A stretch of 64,000 nucleotides of DNA from Harmothoe impar. Lineage: Eukaryota; Annelida; Polychaeta; Phyllodocida; Polynoidae. The first letter of the stretch is position 1; every line of letters starts with the position of its first letter. The notes below the pieces were generated by a model. The model had not been told where the DNA came from. It saw nothing but the letters and a program-made list of their open reading frames with translations, and did not search any database. The stretch spans positions 45,675,523 through 45,739,522 of the forward strand of contig OX381717.1 of assembly GCA_947462335.1 (NCBI GenBank), read 5' to 3'. The position numbers and the translations under genes were made by a program. This document shows, piece by piece, positions 33,780 through 46,446 of the stretch.

Positions 33780-36700
33780 GCTAGTATGCATGTTGGGGAG
33801 CCCCTAGGCGTGGTGTGGAGCCCCTACACGTGTTGTGGGGCCCCTGATCAAGGTTCTGAGTGCTGTGTCCACATGGCCAAGGCTCCCGCTCCTGCGACTC
33901 CGGCGACTCCCGCTCCCATGGCTCCCACCTGTGCGACTCCTGCTCGTACCGCTCACGTTCCCTGGAAAATATAAGAAAGTACATATAAAATGGCAGAAAA
34001 GAACTTTAAACTTCTGAAGAACCATGGCCTTTTATTTAAAGTCACTACCGGGTATTTACATGTATTAAACCACAGACAGCTCTATTAACCTTTCTGAGTG
34101 TTAAATACCCGGTATTTACATCTATTATAGCACAGGCAACTCTAACAACCTTTCTGAGGCAGTACTGTGGAGTTTAAGGTCGGACATGTATCAAACCAGG
34201 GGGGGGGGGGACAAAAGGTTACTAATATGCACCTAGCTCTGGAACTAAACATGATAGAGAGATAAATTGAACATTTCTGAACTCCTCTCGTTGAGAAGCT
34301 TCATTTAGCGCTATGCCAAAGACTCTAAGTGGAAGTGTTCTACTCGCGGTCGAAACAGAAACTTACACGTGTTGTGGAGCCCCTACTCATGTTGGGGAGC
34401 CCCTAGGCGTGTTGTGAAGCCCCTACACGTGTTGTGGGGCCCCTGATCAAGGTTCTGAGTGCTGTGTCCATGTGGCCAAGGCTCCCGCTCCTGCGACTGC
34501 GGCGACTGCCGCTCCCGTGGCTGCCACCAGTGCGACTCCTGCTCGTACCGCTCACGTTCACTGGAAAGTATAAGAATTTACATATAAAATGGCAGAAAAA
34601 GAACTTTAAACTTCTGAAAAACCATGGCCTTTTATTTAAAGCCACTACCGGGTACTTACATGTATTAAACCACAGACAGCTCTATTAACCTTTCTGAGTG
34701 TTAAATACCGGGTATTTCCATGTATTAAACCACAGACAGCTCTAACAACCTTTCTGAGGCAGTACTGTGGAGTTTAAGGTCGGACATGTATCAAACCAGG
34801 GGGGGGGGGGACAAAAGGTTACTAATATGCACCTAGCTCTGGAACTAAACATGATAGAGAGATAAATTGAACATTTCTGAACTCCTCTCGTTGAGAAGCT
34901 TCATTTAGCGCTATGCCAAAGACTCTAAGTGGAAGTGTTCTACTCGCGGTCGAAACAGAAACTTACACGTGTTGTGGAGCCCCTACTCATGTTGGGGAGC
35001 CCCTAGGCGTGTTGTGAAGCCCCTACACGTGTTGTGGGGCCCCTGATCAAGGTTCTGAGTGCTGTGTCCATGTGGCCAAGGCTCCCGCTCCTGCGACTGC
35101 GGCGACTCCCGCTCCCGTGGCTGCCACCAGTGCGACTCCTGCTCGTACCGCTCACGTTCACTGGAAAGTATAAGAATTTACATATAAAATGGCAGAAAAA
35201 GAACTTTAACTTCTGAAAAACCATGGCCTTTTATTTAAAGTTACTGCCGGGTATTTACATGTATTAAACCACAGACAGCTCTATTAACCTTTCTGAGTGT
35301 TAAATACCGGGTATTTCCATGTATTAAACCACAGACAGCTCTAACAACCTTTCTGAGGCAGTTCTGTGGAGTTTAAGGTCGGACATGTATCAAACCAGGG
35401 GGGGGGGGACAAAAGGTTACTAATATGCACCTAGCTCTGGAACTAAACATGATAGAGAGATAAATTGAACATTTCTGAACTCCTCTCGTTGAGAAGCTTC
35501 ATTTAGCGCTATGCCAAAGACTCTAAGTGGAAGTGTTCTACTCGCGGTCGAAACAGAAACTTACACGTGTTGTGGAGCCCCTACTCATGTTGGGGAGCCC
35601 CTAGGCGTGTTGTGAAGCCCCTACACGTGTTGTGGGGCCCCTGATCAAGGTTCTGAGTGCTGTGTCCATGTGGCCAAGGCTCCCGCTCCTGCGACTGCGG
35701 CGACTCCCGCTCCCGTGGCTGCCACCAGTGCGACTCCTGCTCGTACCGCTCACGTTCACTGGAAAGTATAAGAATTTACATATAAAATGGCAGAAAAAGA
35801 ACTTTAAACTTCTGAAAAACCATGGCCTTTTATTTAAAGCCACTACCGGGTACTTACATGTATTAAACCACAGACAGCTCTATTAACCTTTCTGAGTGTT
35901 AAATACCGGGTATTTCCATGTATTAAACCACAGACAGCTCTAACAACCTTTCTGAGGCAGTACTGTGGAGTTTAAGGTCGGACATGTATCAAACCAGGGG
36001 GGGGGGACAAAAGGTTACTAATATGCACCTAGCTCTGGAACTAAACATGATAGAGAGATAAATTGAACATTTCTGAACTCCTCTCGTTGAGAAGCTTCAT
36101 TTAGCGCTATGCCAAAGACTCTAAGTGGAAGTGTTCTACTCGCGGTCGAAACAGAAACTTACACGTGTTGTGGAGCCCCTACTCATGTTGGGGAGCCCCT
36201 AGGCGTGTTGTGAAGCCCCTACACGTGTTGTGGGGCCCCTGATCAAGGTTCTGAGTGCTGTGTCCATGTGGCCAAGGCTCCCGCTCCTGCGACTGCGGCG
36301 ACTCCCGCTCCCGTGGCTGCCACCAGTGCGACTCCTGCTCGTACCGCTCACGTTCACTGGAAAGTATAAGAATTTACATATAAAATGGCAGAAAAAGAAC
36401 TTTAACTTCTGAAAAACCATGGCCTTTTATTTAAAGTTACTGCCGGGTATTTACATGTATTAAACCACAGACAGCTCTATTAACCTTTCTGAGTGTTAAA
36501 TACCGGGTATTTCCATGTATTAAACCACAGACAGCTCTAACAACCTTTCTGAGGCAGTACTGTGGAGTTTAAGGTCGGACATGTATCAAAGCAGGGGGGG
36601 GGGGACAAAAGGTTACTAATATGCACCTAGCTCTGGAACTAAACATGATAGAGAGATAAATTGAACATTTCTGAACTCCTCTCGTTGAGAAGCTTCATTT

Positions 36701-37458
36701 AGCGCTATGCCAAAGACTCTAAGTGGAAGTGTTCTACTCGCGGTCGAAACAGAAACTTACACGTGTTGTTGAGCCCCTACTCATGTTGGGGAGCCCCTAG
36801 GCGTGTTGTGAAGCCCCTACACGTGTTGTGGGGCCCCTGATCAAGGTTCTGAGTGCTGTGTCCATGTGGCCAAGGCTCCCGCTCCTGCGACTGCGGCGAC
36901 TCCCGCTCCCGTGGCTGCCACCAGTGCGACTCCTGCTCGTACCGCTCACGTTCACTGGAAAGTATAAGAATTTACATATAAAATGGCAGAAAAAGAACTT
37001 TAAACTTCTGAAAAACCATGGCCTTTTATTTAAAGCCACTACCGGGTACTTACATGTATTAAACCACAGACAGCTCTATTAACCTTTCTGAGTGTTAAAT
37101 ACCCGGTATTTACATCTATTAAAGCACAGGCAACTCTAATAACCTTTCTGAGTGTTAAATACCGGGTATTTACATGTATTAAAGCACAGACAGCTCAAGG
37201 GGGGGGGGGACAAAAGGTTACTAATATTCACCTAGCTCTGGAACTAAACATGATAGAGAGATAAATTTAACATTTCTGAACTCCTCTCGCCGAGACGCTT
37301 TGTTTAGCCCTATCCCAAAGACTCTAAGTCAAAGCGTTCTACTCACGGTTTCTGCAAGTCAATCCCAGAATCCACAATTTTCACAATCCTGATGGGGGGG
37401 GGGGGGGCAAAAGGTTACTAATATGCACCTAGCTCTGGGACTAAACATGATAGAAAGA
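33780..37458. repeat. 599-bp tandem repeat with dimeric higher-order structure
   Basis: Units start near 33835, 34434, 35034, 35632, 36230 and 36828 (spacing 598-600). Units 34434, 35632 and 36828 share one version, 35034 and 36230 another (for example ACTTTAAAC versus ACTTTAAC), so the recent amplification unit was a ~1198-bp dimer. Each unit has a short GC-rich segment with GCTCCCGCTCCTGCGACT and a poly-G run. The ORFs in the units are not supported as genes. The array degenerates and meets an assembly gap, so its true length is unknown. Confidence 0.95.
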
Positions 37459-37658
37459 NNNNNNNNNNNNNNNNNNNNNNNNNNNNNNNNNNNNNNNNNN
37501 NNNNNNNNNNNNNNNNNNNNNNNNNNNNNNNNNNNNNNNNNNNNNNNNNNNNNNNNNNNNNNNNNNNNNNNNNNNNNNNNNNNNNNNNNNNNNNNNNNNN
37601 NNNNNNNNNNNNNNNNNNNNNNNNNNNNNNNNNNNNNNNNNNNNNNNNNNNNNNNNNN
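37459..37658. other. Assembly gap (200 N)
   Basis: Exactly 200 N, probably a fixed-size placeholder inside or next to the 599-bp array. Confidence 0.99.
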
Positions 37659-38105
37659 GTAAACAGGATAAACCCCTTTTCAAGAAGTCATGATTCCCAA
37701 CCCCCCCCCCCACACACACACACTTTAACGGGGGGGGGGGGGGACGGGTAAGGGAAAGGAGTATGCATGTTGATAGCGTGGAAATAGTCCAGAATATTCC
37801 AATATTGGTTATAGGATTTACTCAAACTCAGGGTGTGGGTTATATGCGAGGTTTTGAAGAAAATCAGACCCCAGGTGCCGGTTATAGGACTCCCTTAAGG
37901 GTGCATTCTCACCACTCGCACTTAACCACAACTAGAATAGTACTAGAATTGTGAGTGGGATACGCTTGGTGATTGTGCCACTTTAACGTCTAGGTGCTGG
38001 TTATATATATGCAAGGTTTAACGGTATATGTCTTTTGCAAGGCAATATAACTATATATTGAGGTTAAAATTGAAAGGTTGGTTTTTCATTTTGATTCAGT
38101 GCATA

Positions 38106-38312
38106 ATGGGAATAGAGAGAGGACGAGCCACCCCTTCGACCAAACACAAAGCAGGAGAAGACCCAGCTGAGCAACTCAAGTGCACTCCATCTGAGAACGT
38201 AGACCCAAGTCAACAAGACGAACCAGAGTGTCACTGCAAGTGCGAGCAAGAAGATAGTGACCACGAAACCGTAGGAACTTCTCTGGATACAATCACCAGC
38301 ATAAAAATGCCT
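38106..38312 (+). CDS. BTB-BACK-PHR locus, constant exon 1 (N-terminal 69 residues)
   Basis: Starts at an ATG with A at -3 and G at +4 (MGIERGRATPSTKHKAGEDP), encodes 69 hydrophilic residues with a Cys/His patch (ECHCKCEQEDSDHE), and ends in phase 0 at a consensus donor CCT|GTGAGT (38313). It joins in frame to the exon at 39125. No domain is recognised. Its assignment to the BTB gene rests on matching phase, position and donor quality. The preceding 37659-38105 contains no supported gene; an upstream untranslated exon is possible. Confidence 0.6.
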
Positions 38313-38713
38313 GTGAGTAAAATTAATTAATAAACGTGATTTAAAATACCAGTTTTATAAACAGACACACACATACGTATGAGAGAGAGAGATGATTAAT
38401 ACAACAGCAAGGTTTGCTTCATGAATATATATAATTGCTGTGAAAATATCTACTCACCAATTCTATGTCAAAGTCAGGATCAAATCTCAGAAATCGATCT
38501 TCTTAAAAATGGGCCAGGTTGTGCATTAATACCTTTAAATACTTGAGTTACTATCTCCTGCAGTTAATCGCATTCCATGTAATGTAGCTTATGATAGTGG
38601 CTTGAATAAGGGCACCTGCGCTTTATAATATCAATGGTACTATTCACCTTGCGCTTTAATAGGCAAGGCATGCACTTATTCAAGATTCAAAAATGGCCTA
38701 AATTTTCATTTCA

Positions 38714-39015
38714 ATTCATTTTTTAACAACAGGGGGGGGGGGGTGGTGGATTTAGGGGGGGGGGGGGTAAAAAATTTGGACCCCTTGACCGGGGGGGGTA
38801 AAAAATTTAGACCCCTCTTGGGGGGGGGGGGTCAATAAAATTCAACCTGTTTTGAGGGAAAAAGCCCGCGCGTTACTATGCTACAAAGGGGCGCGATTTT
38901 CGGCCTGCCGGGGGGGGGGGGGTAAAAACTTTCGACCCCTCTAAGGGGGGGGGGGGTGAAAAAAATTAGCGAAATCTCATCCCCCCCCCCTGTTGTTAAA
39001 AAATGAGTACTCCCT
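38714..39015. mobile_element. G/C-tract MITE-like repeat, copy 3 (in intron 1)
   Basis: Inverted ends CATTTTTTAACAACAGGGGG and CCCCCTGTTGTTAAAAAATG, core AAAAGCCCGCGCGTTACTAT, several G12+ runs. Confidence 0.75.
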
Positions 39016-39124
39016 TGGTCAAGACTTGCGCTTTTTAGAACACTACTGTATTATACAGTATTTGATTTAAAACCCAAGGAAGTACCAGTACTTGCAATTA
39101 AAAAGTGGGCTCTGCCTATTCCAG

Positions 39125-39381
39125 GTCATCAAAATGGAGCATAAGGATTGGCAGCTTAAGAAAGATCTTGTGGCTTGTGCATCGTATATGCTGAAGGAAG
39201 AAATTAATACAGACGTAAGCTTCAGCATTGGTAAAGAGGGCACTCTCATCAAGGCTCACAAGTTCATTCTCGCCATGCGAAGCCCCGTCTTCGAGAGTAT
39301 GTTCTTTGGAACGTTCCCTGAAGCTCAGGATCCCATTCCTATTCCCGACGTGGAACCAGCAGCCTTCAGAAACTTGTTAGC
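39125..39381 (+). CDS. BTB-BACK-PHR locus, constant exon 2 (first half of BTB domain)
   Basis: Acceptor TATTCCAG|GTC and donor GC|GTAAGT bound an 85-codon exon that continues phase 0 from exon 1 (VIKMEHKDWQLKKDL). It encodes the first half of a BTB/POZ domain of the BTBD3/BTBD6 type: TDVSFSIG ... IKAHKFILAMRSPVFESMFF ... IPDVEPAAFRNLLA. BTB domains dimerise and bind Cullin-3. The exon stops exactly where BTBD6-type proteins continue with a YMYSD-like strand, found at the start of all four downstream terminal exons. This is the only copy of this exon in the window. If exon 1 is not used, translation could start at the internal ATG at 39134. Confidence 0.9.
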
Positions 39382-40354
39382 GTAAGTATGCATTAAATAT
39401 GATTAAGCCCATTATTGCACTGTGCCCTTCTGTTGTTGAACAAGGGCACCCCTGTGCCAGGTTCTTATACGACAGGTATTTTTGTGATTTTTTTCCCAAA
39501 AAATCCCTTGCCTTTTGTGTCTTATTTTGCTGTGAAAAAACGAAAACGAAGGTAAGGCAGTTGTTTACACAGAGAACAATGGAAAAAGACAAAAAAAATC
39601 ATCAGGGCGACCTGTTGACAAAAGCTGAAATTCTTTATTTCTGAAACATATGAAGAGCAGTACAGATGCCCTCAGTCAGGCGTCAAGCCAACGAAGGACC
39701 GGCGATCCTCGGCCAGCGGCCACTATTTTGATCAGTTTACACGAGGATAAAATTCATCCACACTCAATCTGGAAGACGCTAGACTGCCCTGGTTCACATG
39801 TGATATCAATCACATATACCATTCATTAGGATTAATGAATGTAGTCCTGGAAAGTAAATTTGCCTGTGCTGCATTCATATATTATGCTGACCAAAAGGAG
39901 TTGATACAAGGAGAGGGCTTTTACCTATCTAATTAAAGGAAACATCCCAACATCCATGGCCTAATTTTTAGACGTTTCCAAGCTGGTGGATTACATGAAA
40001 GGTATTATGATGGTATTCATTCACTGTGTATTCTTTTTCCAATTTCCGGAAGACTAGATAAAATTATGGTTTAAAACAAAGTCAATCTGTGCAAAGACCT
40101 GCTATATTTTTATATACCGAGAACCAGCGAGATAGCCAGAGCCCACTTGGTATTCAGATACTGCTGGAGTAGTCAACACTTTACTGACCAAAACATAACC
40201 AATTTACACATAACTCAGTCCAGTGCAGTCTGCTCAACCACAGTAGTGCAACTGGACATTGAACTACCCAAAAAACACAAATGAGTCCACAAGAAGTTGA
40301 ATATGAATGCATGGCTGCATATAAATGCATAACTGCAATTCGCTTTGGTTTCAG

Positions 40355-41540
40355 GTATATGTATTCCGACAATACTGATGTCCCATTGGAAGAGTCCTTC
40401 TCAACATTGTATGCTGCTAGAAAGTACATGGTGCCTGATATGGAAGATGCTGCTAGAAAATGCCTGATTGAGGACCTCAATGTTAATAACCTGTGGCACC
40501 TGTGGGAGGTTTGCACCTCCTGTTTGCAATGGGAGGAAGAAGAGCTTCGGTCTGCTTGTGAGACCTTTCTGCTAGGTGGCGATGCCAAAAGAGTTGTGAC
40601 TGCACTGAACCTGGAATATTTCTCTGAAGTGCCTCAAGGTTTATTACTAGACGTTCTTAAATTACACTGCCCTGGGGACCGCTGGAGCTATGATGGTGCA
40701 GAGTGGAAATGGCAGGGTGTTAAAGTACCCATGGAAGAATCTGAGTTGCTTTGTCTAAGGCCTAAGGGTAAAAGCCCACTTTATGTATCTGATCATGAGC
40801 TCTTCAAGGCCTGCAACAAATGGGCGTCTGCCCAGTGCCTCCGACGGGAAATCGAGCCATCTGGGACCAACAAAAGGAAGGTGCTTGGTGACTGTCTTCA
40901 GTACATTCAGTTCCTGTTAATGCTGCCCTCGGACATTGCCAACGTAGTGTCTCCCTCAGAGATCCTTACCAATAAGGAGTTAACAAGTCTTTATGTGCAT
41001 CTTCTACCTAGCTCCGGGAACAGTGTGAATTTAAAACCTGGAACTGAAAGTCTCCTGGTTTGGATTAACGTCACTCCACCAAGTGATCACCACACTTCTC
41101 CAGATCATACATGCACAAATTTGCTTATCATCAACAGTACATTCAGATTGCTCCTATCAACGATATGGATCACTGGCTCTGTTGGACCTAAATGCTACAT
41201 ACCCAGCACTCTAAGGGTATCAGTGGAAGCTGAAGGCACCGAAACAGCATGGTCAACGTATGTTAAAACAAAGCAACAAGATCGCTACTTTGATGACGAG
41301 GCATGCCCGCTGGGATATGTGTCCTTTGAGCCTATGCTTCTAAAAGAAAAGTGCCAGTATGTCATTCAGGTGCAACATGTACGGGCTTCAGGCGATGTTA
41401 TCAAGTATGCTAAGGCAGGCCAGCGTGGAAAACTATTGCCACATGCAAAAATATTTCCCCATTCAGCCAGAGGTCTATCACTCACCATAGACGGGTCCAG
41501 TAACAGCTGTATCAATGCTATTTCGGTATCATTTGTGTGA
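40355..41540 (+). CDS. BTB-BACK-PHR terminal exon A
   Basis: Acceptor GGTTTCAG|G; the first base completes the split Ala codon of the constant exon (GC|G), then YMYSDNTDV. It encodes the second half of BTB (~1-60), BACK (~60-170, with KWASAQCLRR and NKRKVLGDCLQYIQF) and a C-terminal PHR beta-sandwich (~230-394, LLVWINV ... GYVSFEPMLLKEKCQYVIQVQ ... INAISVSFV, stop). BTB-BACK-PHR proteins (BTBD1/2/3/6) are Cullin-3 ubiquitin-ligase adaptors, with PHR as the likely substrate module. Joined to both constant exons it gives a 549-aa protein, the family's usual size. The intron 39382-40354 shows nothing notable. An AATAAA lies at 42156. Confidence 0.92.
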
Positions 41541-42000
41541 AATGAACTAAATAGCTAGCAAATGAAGGAGTTACTATTAATAGGTCAAGTACAGTACCTA
41601 ACTGTAAATGCTCTCTTTTGTAACACTTTCCAAGACGATCAAAAATATCAATGGTGGTCCTAGCGGAATACTATAATACAGTTTATAACACGACTTGCTA
41701 CGATCTAGCCAACACATTAAAATCAGAGCTGCTCTCTGATTGGATGAAAGTCCGTGATGGGCACTATTGGCCAATCAGGGACGTTCACAGCTACTGCGGG
41801 ATGAGTGGCTAGACACTCTTGTATATCTAGATGGATATACTACGGCCAGCAGATTGGACTTATTCAGTCAACAAGTTGCCATTTCATGTAGTTATGAATG
41901 GATGTCGTCTGGGGGGAAATCACCTTGCATTTCTCTACAGATCCATGTATGTTTGATTTTAGATAATTAAAATATAATTATATTACTGTGTCATAACGTG

Positions 42001-42150
42001 AATAGGGCACTTGTACATCGACATGGGTGTCATCTAGACTGGATAGAGACATCTTGGAAGGCTCAGAGGATGGCGCAGCCATCTGCTGAGCCTTCCTCGA
42101 CGTCTCTATCCAGTCTAGATGACACCCATGTCGATGTACCGTGCCCTATT
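42001..42150. repeat. Near-perfect 150-bp hairpin
   Basis: Outer arms of ~50 bp (AATAGGGCAC-TTG-TACATCGACATGGGTGTC ... at the left, its complement ending CCGTGCCCTATT at the right) are almost perfectly paired, with an inner GAAGGCTCAG/CTGAGCCTTC stem and a small loop. It lies in the 3' part of terminal exon A's transcript just before AATAAA. Palindromic MITE or small-RNA hairpin. Confidence 0.85.
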
Positions 42151-42155
42151 CCCTA

Positions 42156-42161
42156 AATAAA
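42156..42161 (+). terminator. Polyadenylation signal after terminal exon A
   Basis: AATAAA about 615 bases after the stop codon. The rest of 42162-43490 shows no supported gene; another AATAAA is near 43226. Confidence 0.45.
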
Positions 42162-43490
42162 AAGTATATTATACTTGTAGAGACACAAGAGATTTCCCAG
42201 TGGAGTATCCATATATACTGTCAAAAATGACTGAAGGCGACCTACACTGACAATGGCCCACAGGGGTAACTAGTAGATTACTTCAATGCAAAGTCTATAC
42301 TCTAGGCAGCAGTGTTATAAATACCCTCCACAGGTAATTTACTATGATGCCTAGCCATTGAACTAAAGAGAAAACTGAATTTCCCCACGGACAGTAATAT
42401 GGCACATGTATGTGTACCTGTATTTTTTCTTGTACATTGAGATATTTTACCTAGGGCCAATATTCAGTGGGCCTGATCTCCCATACAGTCCAAAGGAGGA
42501 AGATTCCTAGGGATTCTTTTACTTTGACATGCTGTAATGTGTAGTGATTCCTGGTGTTGATACCCTCTCATGTCTCCCACTGTCCTTCCCTCTGAAACTC
42601 TCATAACAATGTAACCTACCAGGGCCTACAATGTCTCTGAACCTACCTAACAAAGTACCAACAAAATGTATATCCTTGTACCATATTATGTCTCTGCAGA
42701 GGGCAAATTGAAATAGATTTTCCTGAAAATAACATTTTTTGAGTAATCGAGAACTTTGTTACTGAATCTCCATAAAGATAAAGCCATACTATATGGTGGT
42801 CGACCACACTAATCACACAGCAATATAGTACTACCACATTGATCACAGATATGAAGTACTGCCCCGTTGATCATGGTAGTAAGTGCTCAAATTGTTTTCG
42901 ATAACACTGTTAGTGTAGCTAGTCAAACATTGTGCATGTACTTGTCATGTTGTTATACTTGGTTTGTTTCCTTTACCTGTGTTAGTTCGAAAGATGTGTT
43001 GATTTTATCAGCTCAATTTTTATATGCTATGAGTTTGTATTGTGATATCAAGTTAAATTTAGAGCATGCACATCTATGTCATCAGCTAGCCAATTTAGGA
43101 AGGCCTGAAGTAAATATCGAGTCATGTATTCCTGGGTCCAAAGATAACTCAAAAACTGAGAGGACATTTAATTTGCACCTTCATAGATTGACAACGAGCT
43201 GAACCTGTACCTTTTCCTAGATCCAATAAAAACTGTTTTTAATCTCAAATTTGAGAACACTGGGCTCTTTTCCTTTCTTTATATCTGTTACATATGTTTC
43301 AATTTAGATATTGTTTTAATACAAATTACTACCTCTCATGAATTTGAGATGAGTAGATGTATTGAATTTCTGTCAGCTACAACTGAAGGAAGGGTTTCAC
43401 AACTGAATTAAAGCTGCAAATACATTGAGCCAGTGATACTGCCATCTGTGAGTGTGATGCATGTTTATAGCTAGTTAATTTTCTTTGCAG

Positions 43491-44664
43491 GTTTATGTAC
43501 TCTGACAGGACTGATATGATGTTAGAAGATGCCCTACAGACCATGTATTTAGCTGACAAATACATGGCACCTCTTCTCAGAGAAGCTGCCCTGAAACGCA
43601 TAATTGATAACCTGGATGATAATAACATATGGGAAGCCTACTCTGAAAGTATAAAGTGGGATGATGCAACACTATGCCTGGCTTGTGAGAAATACTTGTT
43701 ACAAGATGCCGAAAACCTCACAAGTGCTTTCAATTCATCTTACTTTCTTGGATTAACAAAGGATGTCCTTTTGCAGGTCCTAACGTTGCACAATCCTGAG
43801 CAGCTATGGATCTTTAACAATAATGAGTGGGTCAAAAAGGCATGTGACTCAGAAAATGAGTTGGAAGTCCTACACTATGAAGCGACTGGAAAACCTGTGT
43901 TCTACATATCTGAAGTTGAACTATTCAAAGTCTGCAATGCATGGGCTATCGCAGAGTGTGAACGGCAGAAAATATACCCATTTGGACCAAACAAGAGAGA
44001 AGCTCTAGGTGACTGCCTGAATCACATCCAGTTTCCCATCATGTTGCCTACCGACATATCTACTGTGGTGACACCATCAGGCATCCTGAAACAAGATGAA
44101 ATTAATGCCCTATATCAAAAACTCCTCCCAGACCCAAAGGCTACTTCAAGATGTCTAGCTGGTGGCCGAAAGCTATTGGTACAGCTCGATACTGATAATT
44201 TTCATTCTCCTGGAAGTGCTGTCCCCAAAAGTAGGATCTGTATTGAAAGTCCATTCAGGCTGCAGCTATCAAAATTATGGCTAACAAGTGGCGTAGATAT
44301 CACCAGAGAAGTCCAGGTCTCCATTGTTGACTTGAGCAGTGGAACAACATGGTTGAAAGTGATCCCGCCAGTACAGCAAGATGATTTCTGTGGCGATGCC
44401 CAGTCAGCTCTTCTGTATGTACAATTTGAGCCTGTCATCCTTAAAGAGAAATCAAAGTATAGAGTCGAAGTACAACATTCCCATGAAAAGCGAACATTAG
44501 GAGAACTCCTTGTCAGGAGCTATTTCCGAGGGGGCAGACCGAGAACTGTCAGAATTGGCCGTCACTGCATCGACCTGGCTCATACAACACAAGACCTGTC
44601 AGTCGAGGCGTGTTGTCACGGCTGTAATTATTGCATTGCTGCCATGACCTTAGCCTTCGTGTAG
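43491..44664 (+). CDS. BTB-BACK-PHR terminal exon B
   Basis: Acceptor TTTCTTTGCAG|G, same phase as exon A, then FMYSDRTDMMLEDALQTMYL. It carries BTB second half, BACK (WAIAECERQ, NKREALGDCLNHIQF) and PHR (LLVQLDT ... LYVQFEPVILKEKSKYRVEVQ ... CIAAMTLAFV, stop), 390 aa after the split codon. It is the most diverged of the four terminal exons, mainly in the PHR half, with a Cys/His-rich end (EACCHGCNYC). No first-half BTB exon lies between 41541 and 43490, so it needs the exons at 38106 and 39125 (giving 545 aa) or is a 5'-truncated paralogue. The open frame argues for constraint. Confidence 0.88.
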
Positions 44665-45425
44665 ACAGGAGCTGTGGCACATATGTCTCATAGCTGTCAT
44701 ATCAGATGGAGAACTGATATTTATAGCTACCCATAACTACATGTATAACCATAGCTGACAATTGAACTACACTGTGAAAAAACTGAGCATCAGCCAAGCT
44801 CCTGATAATTATAGCCTCACCTATACTTTCCAGACCCAAGCAGTTAAAAGACAGTCTGCCCTGCTGTACTCTTTCATCACTGCAAGACAGTCAGCCATGG
44901 TTAGACTCTGGATGCAGAGTCCTGCATTGCCAGACTCTATTGAAGTCTGGCAATACCGAACCAGCTTTTGAGCTGGCTCTGGAACCAGTGTTGTTTTGGT
45001 GACATAGTCTCTCTGACACTCACATTTTTCAAGTATTCAGCAGAGTTGTTCCCATGTCCTGCTTTTCCTCATACAGATTCAAGACTATTTGCAACATGTT
45101 TCTGTAAGACCAGAGTTTTGTGCTCCTGCCTAGTATTATGCAGTGAGGGTAAATCTAACAAAGATAAACAACATTGAACAGTGTACAATCATCTGAATCT
45201 ATGTGGAATTCCAAATATATCTAGTGATATTGATAGCTTGGCGACACATTATTACAAGAACTCGGACTAAGAGTGTGAAAATGTTTAAAAGCAATGATAC
45301 CGGTATATAAAATGTATTTTAGCGATAGAGACATCGCATTCCTGGGATATCACATTACAGACATTGATATGTTGTATGATGATGATTTGAGGTTGCTGAG
45401 TTTTTCTCTAGGTTTGGTTTGGTTC

Positions 45426-45431
45426 AATAAA
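45426..45431 (+). terminator. Polyadenylation signal usable by terminal exon B
   Basis: AATAAA in TTCAATAAAACT, ~760 bases after exon B's stop. The equivalent in the second duplication unit is changed to AATGAA. Confidence 0.35.
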
Positions 45432-45803
45432 ACTAACTTCGAAAAGCTGGTCTCAACATATCAGTTACTGAAGAAGTTGGAAGAATTCACTTGAAGCCTC
45501 TTCTGGTTCTAAAATTAACACCACAGAGTGCTACAAAATGTAGAACATTGAAATTGTACTGTACTTTGCATGTCAGGTGAATTGAACTTGTTATTTTACT
45601 GATACTTATGATCCCCCTCCCCATTCTTTTAAACTGAAGTTGCACGTGCATAGCACCTCACATCTGTTCCCCCGTTAGTATCATGACCTTCATTTGTCAC
45701 TGCACACTATTTCTCAGGGATGTAGGGCTGTTTTGTTTGATATCCGAAATTCTGATATCGTATTCTCTGTTCTCTAACAGCAAAACAGTATGTATACATG
45801 TCT

Positions 45804-46045
45804 TAAGGGAGTGGTTATTCTTTAACCACAGGGGCGGGGGGCTGGTGGATTTGGGGGGGGGGCAAAAAGATTTGGACGCCTTGAAGGGGGCACCTAAAGA
45901 ATTGCACCCCTTTTTAGTGAAAACGCCCGTATGTTACTATAGCTCAAAGGGGTCGGCTGCACTTAATTTTAACCTGGTGGGGGGGGGGGGAACTAAAAGA
46001 ATTTCGACCCGCTTGCACCAAAATCCACCCCTTCCTGTTACTAAA
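45804..46045. mobile_element. G/C-tract MITE-like repeat, copy 4
   Basis: Starts TTAAGGGAGTGGTTATTCTT then TAACCACAGGGG, core AAAACGCCCGTATGTTACTA, ends in CCCCTTCCTGTTACTAAAAC. Shared with copy 5 in the other duplication unit. Confidence 0.65.
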
Positions 46046-46131
46046 ACATTACCAATCTCTCATATCTAAACTCATGAAAGCTGTTTATGGTAAGAGCCAG
46101 TATCCTGCCACACGCCCATTGATGGATGTGA

Positions 46132-46446
46132 GGCCACCTTTTTTTGATAACTTGGATTACGGGCTTTTGGCTCTGAATTTTTGGTAGGGCAGAGGCAAAA
46201 AAAAAAAAAAAAAGCTGCCCTACGGGGGACACCAGATCACAAAATTTCCCGAAGGGCAGAGGCAAAAAAAAAAGAAAAAAAAAAGGCATGGAAAATCTCA
46301 TTTCTGGGCAATCTAATGAAGATATATTGAGAATTATCCCCAATCTGAAATGCCTCATTCTACCTTTTTCTGCTCAACATGTACTTTTCTTTTTTTTTTT
46401 GGTAAAATTCGGATCCGTAATCCAAGTTATCAAAATAAAAACGGCC
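46132..46446. mobile_element. MITE insertion with empty site in the paralogous unit
   Basis: Terminal inverted repeats GGCCACCTTTTTTTGATAAC ... and complement GGCCGTTTTTATTTTGATAA, both continuing CTTGGATTACGG, flanked by TGA (46129-46131 and 46447-46449). The duplicate at 55420-55440 reads GATGGATGTGAACAAG with no insert, so it inserted in unit 1 only. Confidence 0.85.

Noticed and set aside
33804..37082. Arg/Ser-rich and Leu/Pro-rich ORFs in the 599-bp units
   Set aside because: They occur on both strands of a tandem repeat, with no sign of coding selection.
45294..45494. 66-codon ORF, also at 54603-54809
   Set aside because: Conserved between the two units only because of the recent duplication; no domain and no splice context.
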